This document shows positions 63,776 to 64,000 of a DNA stretch of 64,000 bases, in pieces. The position numbers and the translations under genes were made by a program. Under the pieces are notes generated by a model. That model was not told the DNA's origin, did not search any database, and was given only the letters and a program-made list of their open reading frames with translations. Within the stretch, counting starts at the first letter, position 1. Every line of letters begins with the position of its first letter. The DNA lies in the NCBI GenBank assembly GCA_012517205.1, contig JAAYVL010000153.1:1-64000 (forward strand), in the 5' to 3' direction. Source of the DNA: Verrucomicrobiota bacterium (GTDB taxonomy: Bacteria > Verrucomicrobiota > Verrucomicrobiia > Limisphaerales > UBA8199).

Positions 63776-64000
63776 ATGTCCGAAGAGATTCACGATCCCC
63801 TGCTGGCCCTGATCAAATCCCAAGGCCTGATTGACGACCTGCAGTACGAGGAGGTGCTCGGCGAACTCAAGCGCACCGGCAAGCCCGTGGCGCAAATCCT
63901 GACGGACTTTGGCCTCCTGGACTTGGACACCGTTCTGCAGGTCATCGCGGATCACCTGGGCGCTTCGACCGTGACCATCCACGAGCGGGATTTGACGCCA
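63776..64000 (+). CDS. GspE/PilB-like ATPase N-terminus, partial (runs off window)
   Basis: MSEEIHDPLLALIKSQGLIDDLQYEEVLGELKRTGKPVAQILTDFGLLDLDTVLQVIADHLGASTVTIHERDLTP: MshEN-like N-terminal region, open to edge. Confidence 0.7.
   Translation, partial: MSEEIHDPLLALIKSQGLIDDLQYEEVLGELKRTGKPVAQILTDFGLLDLDTVLQVIADHLGASTVTIHERDLTP

Overview
This 64 kb window comes from a high-GC bacterial chromosome. Gene content (H-X9-DG-type prepilin, DUF5320, the DAP, nusA-infB and gyrBA gene arrangements) suggests Verrucomicrobiota, probably the Limisphaerales/Pedosphaera side; that placement is inference. Most of it is housekeeping: gyrB-gyrA, pdxH, leuD, tRNA-Phe, nusA-infB-rbfA-nrnA, pgl-pgi-pgm, folK-dapB, dapA-dapF, cysTWA, and pilB/gspE-pilT. 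Four parts look more unusual. (1) At 0.57-9.4 kb a tight locus encodes a sigma54 activator, a DsrE protein, three NifX-like proteins, DUF5320, two ferredoxin-containing MinD ATPases and two methyltransferases. It resembles the anaerobe 'orange protein' (ORP) gene set and carries candidate -24/-12 promoters. (2) Two copies of a ~210 nt dispersed non-coding element (26.76-26.97 kb and 54.61-54.82 kb). Each has a 17-bp palindrome, exactly 88 nt of spacer, then an inverted array of 11-nt units; the arrays differ in length by exactly one unit. (3) A split corrinoid methyltransferase trio at 50.3-52.8 kb. (4) Decayed transposons at 30.8-32.4 kb and 48.5-50.2 kb with frame breaks, two of them at poly-C tracts. 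All calls are from reading sequence and the supplied translations; no database search was run.
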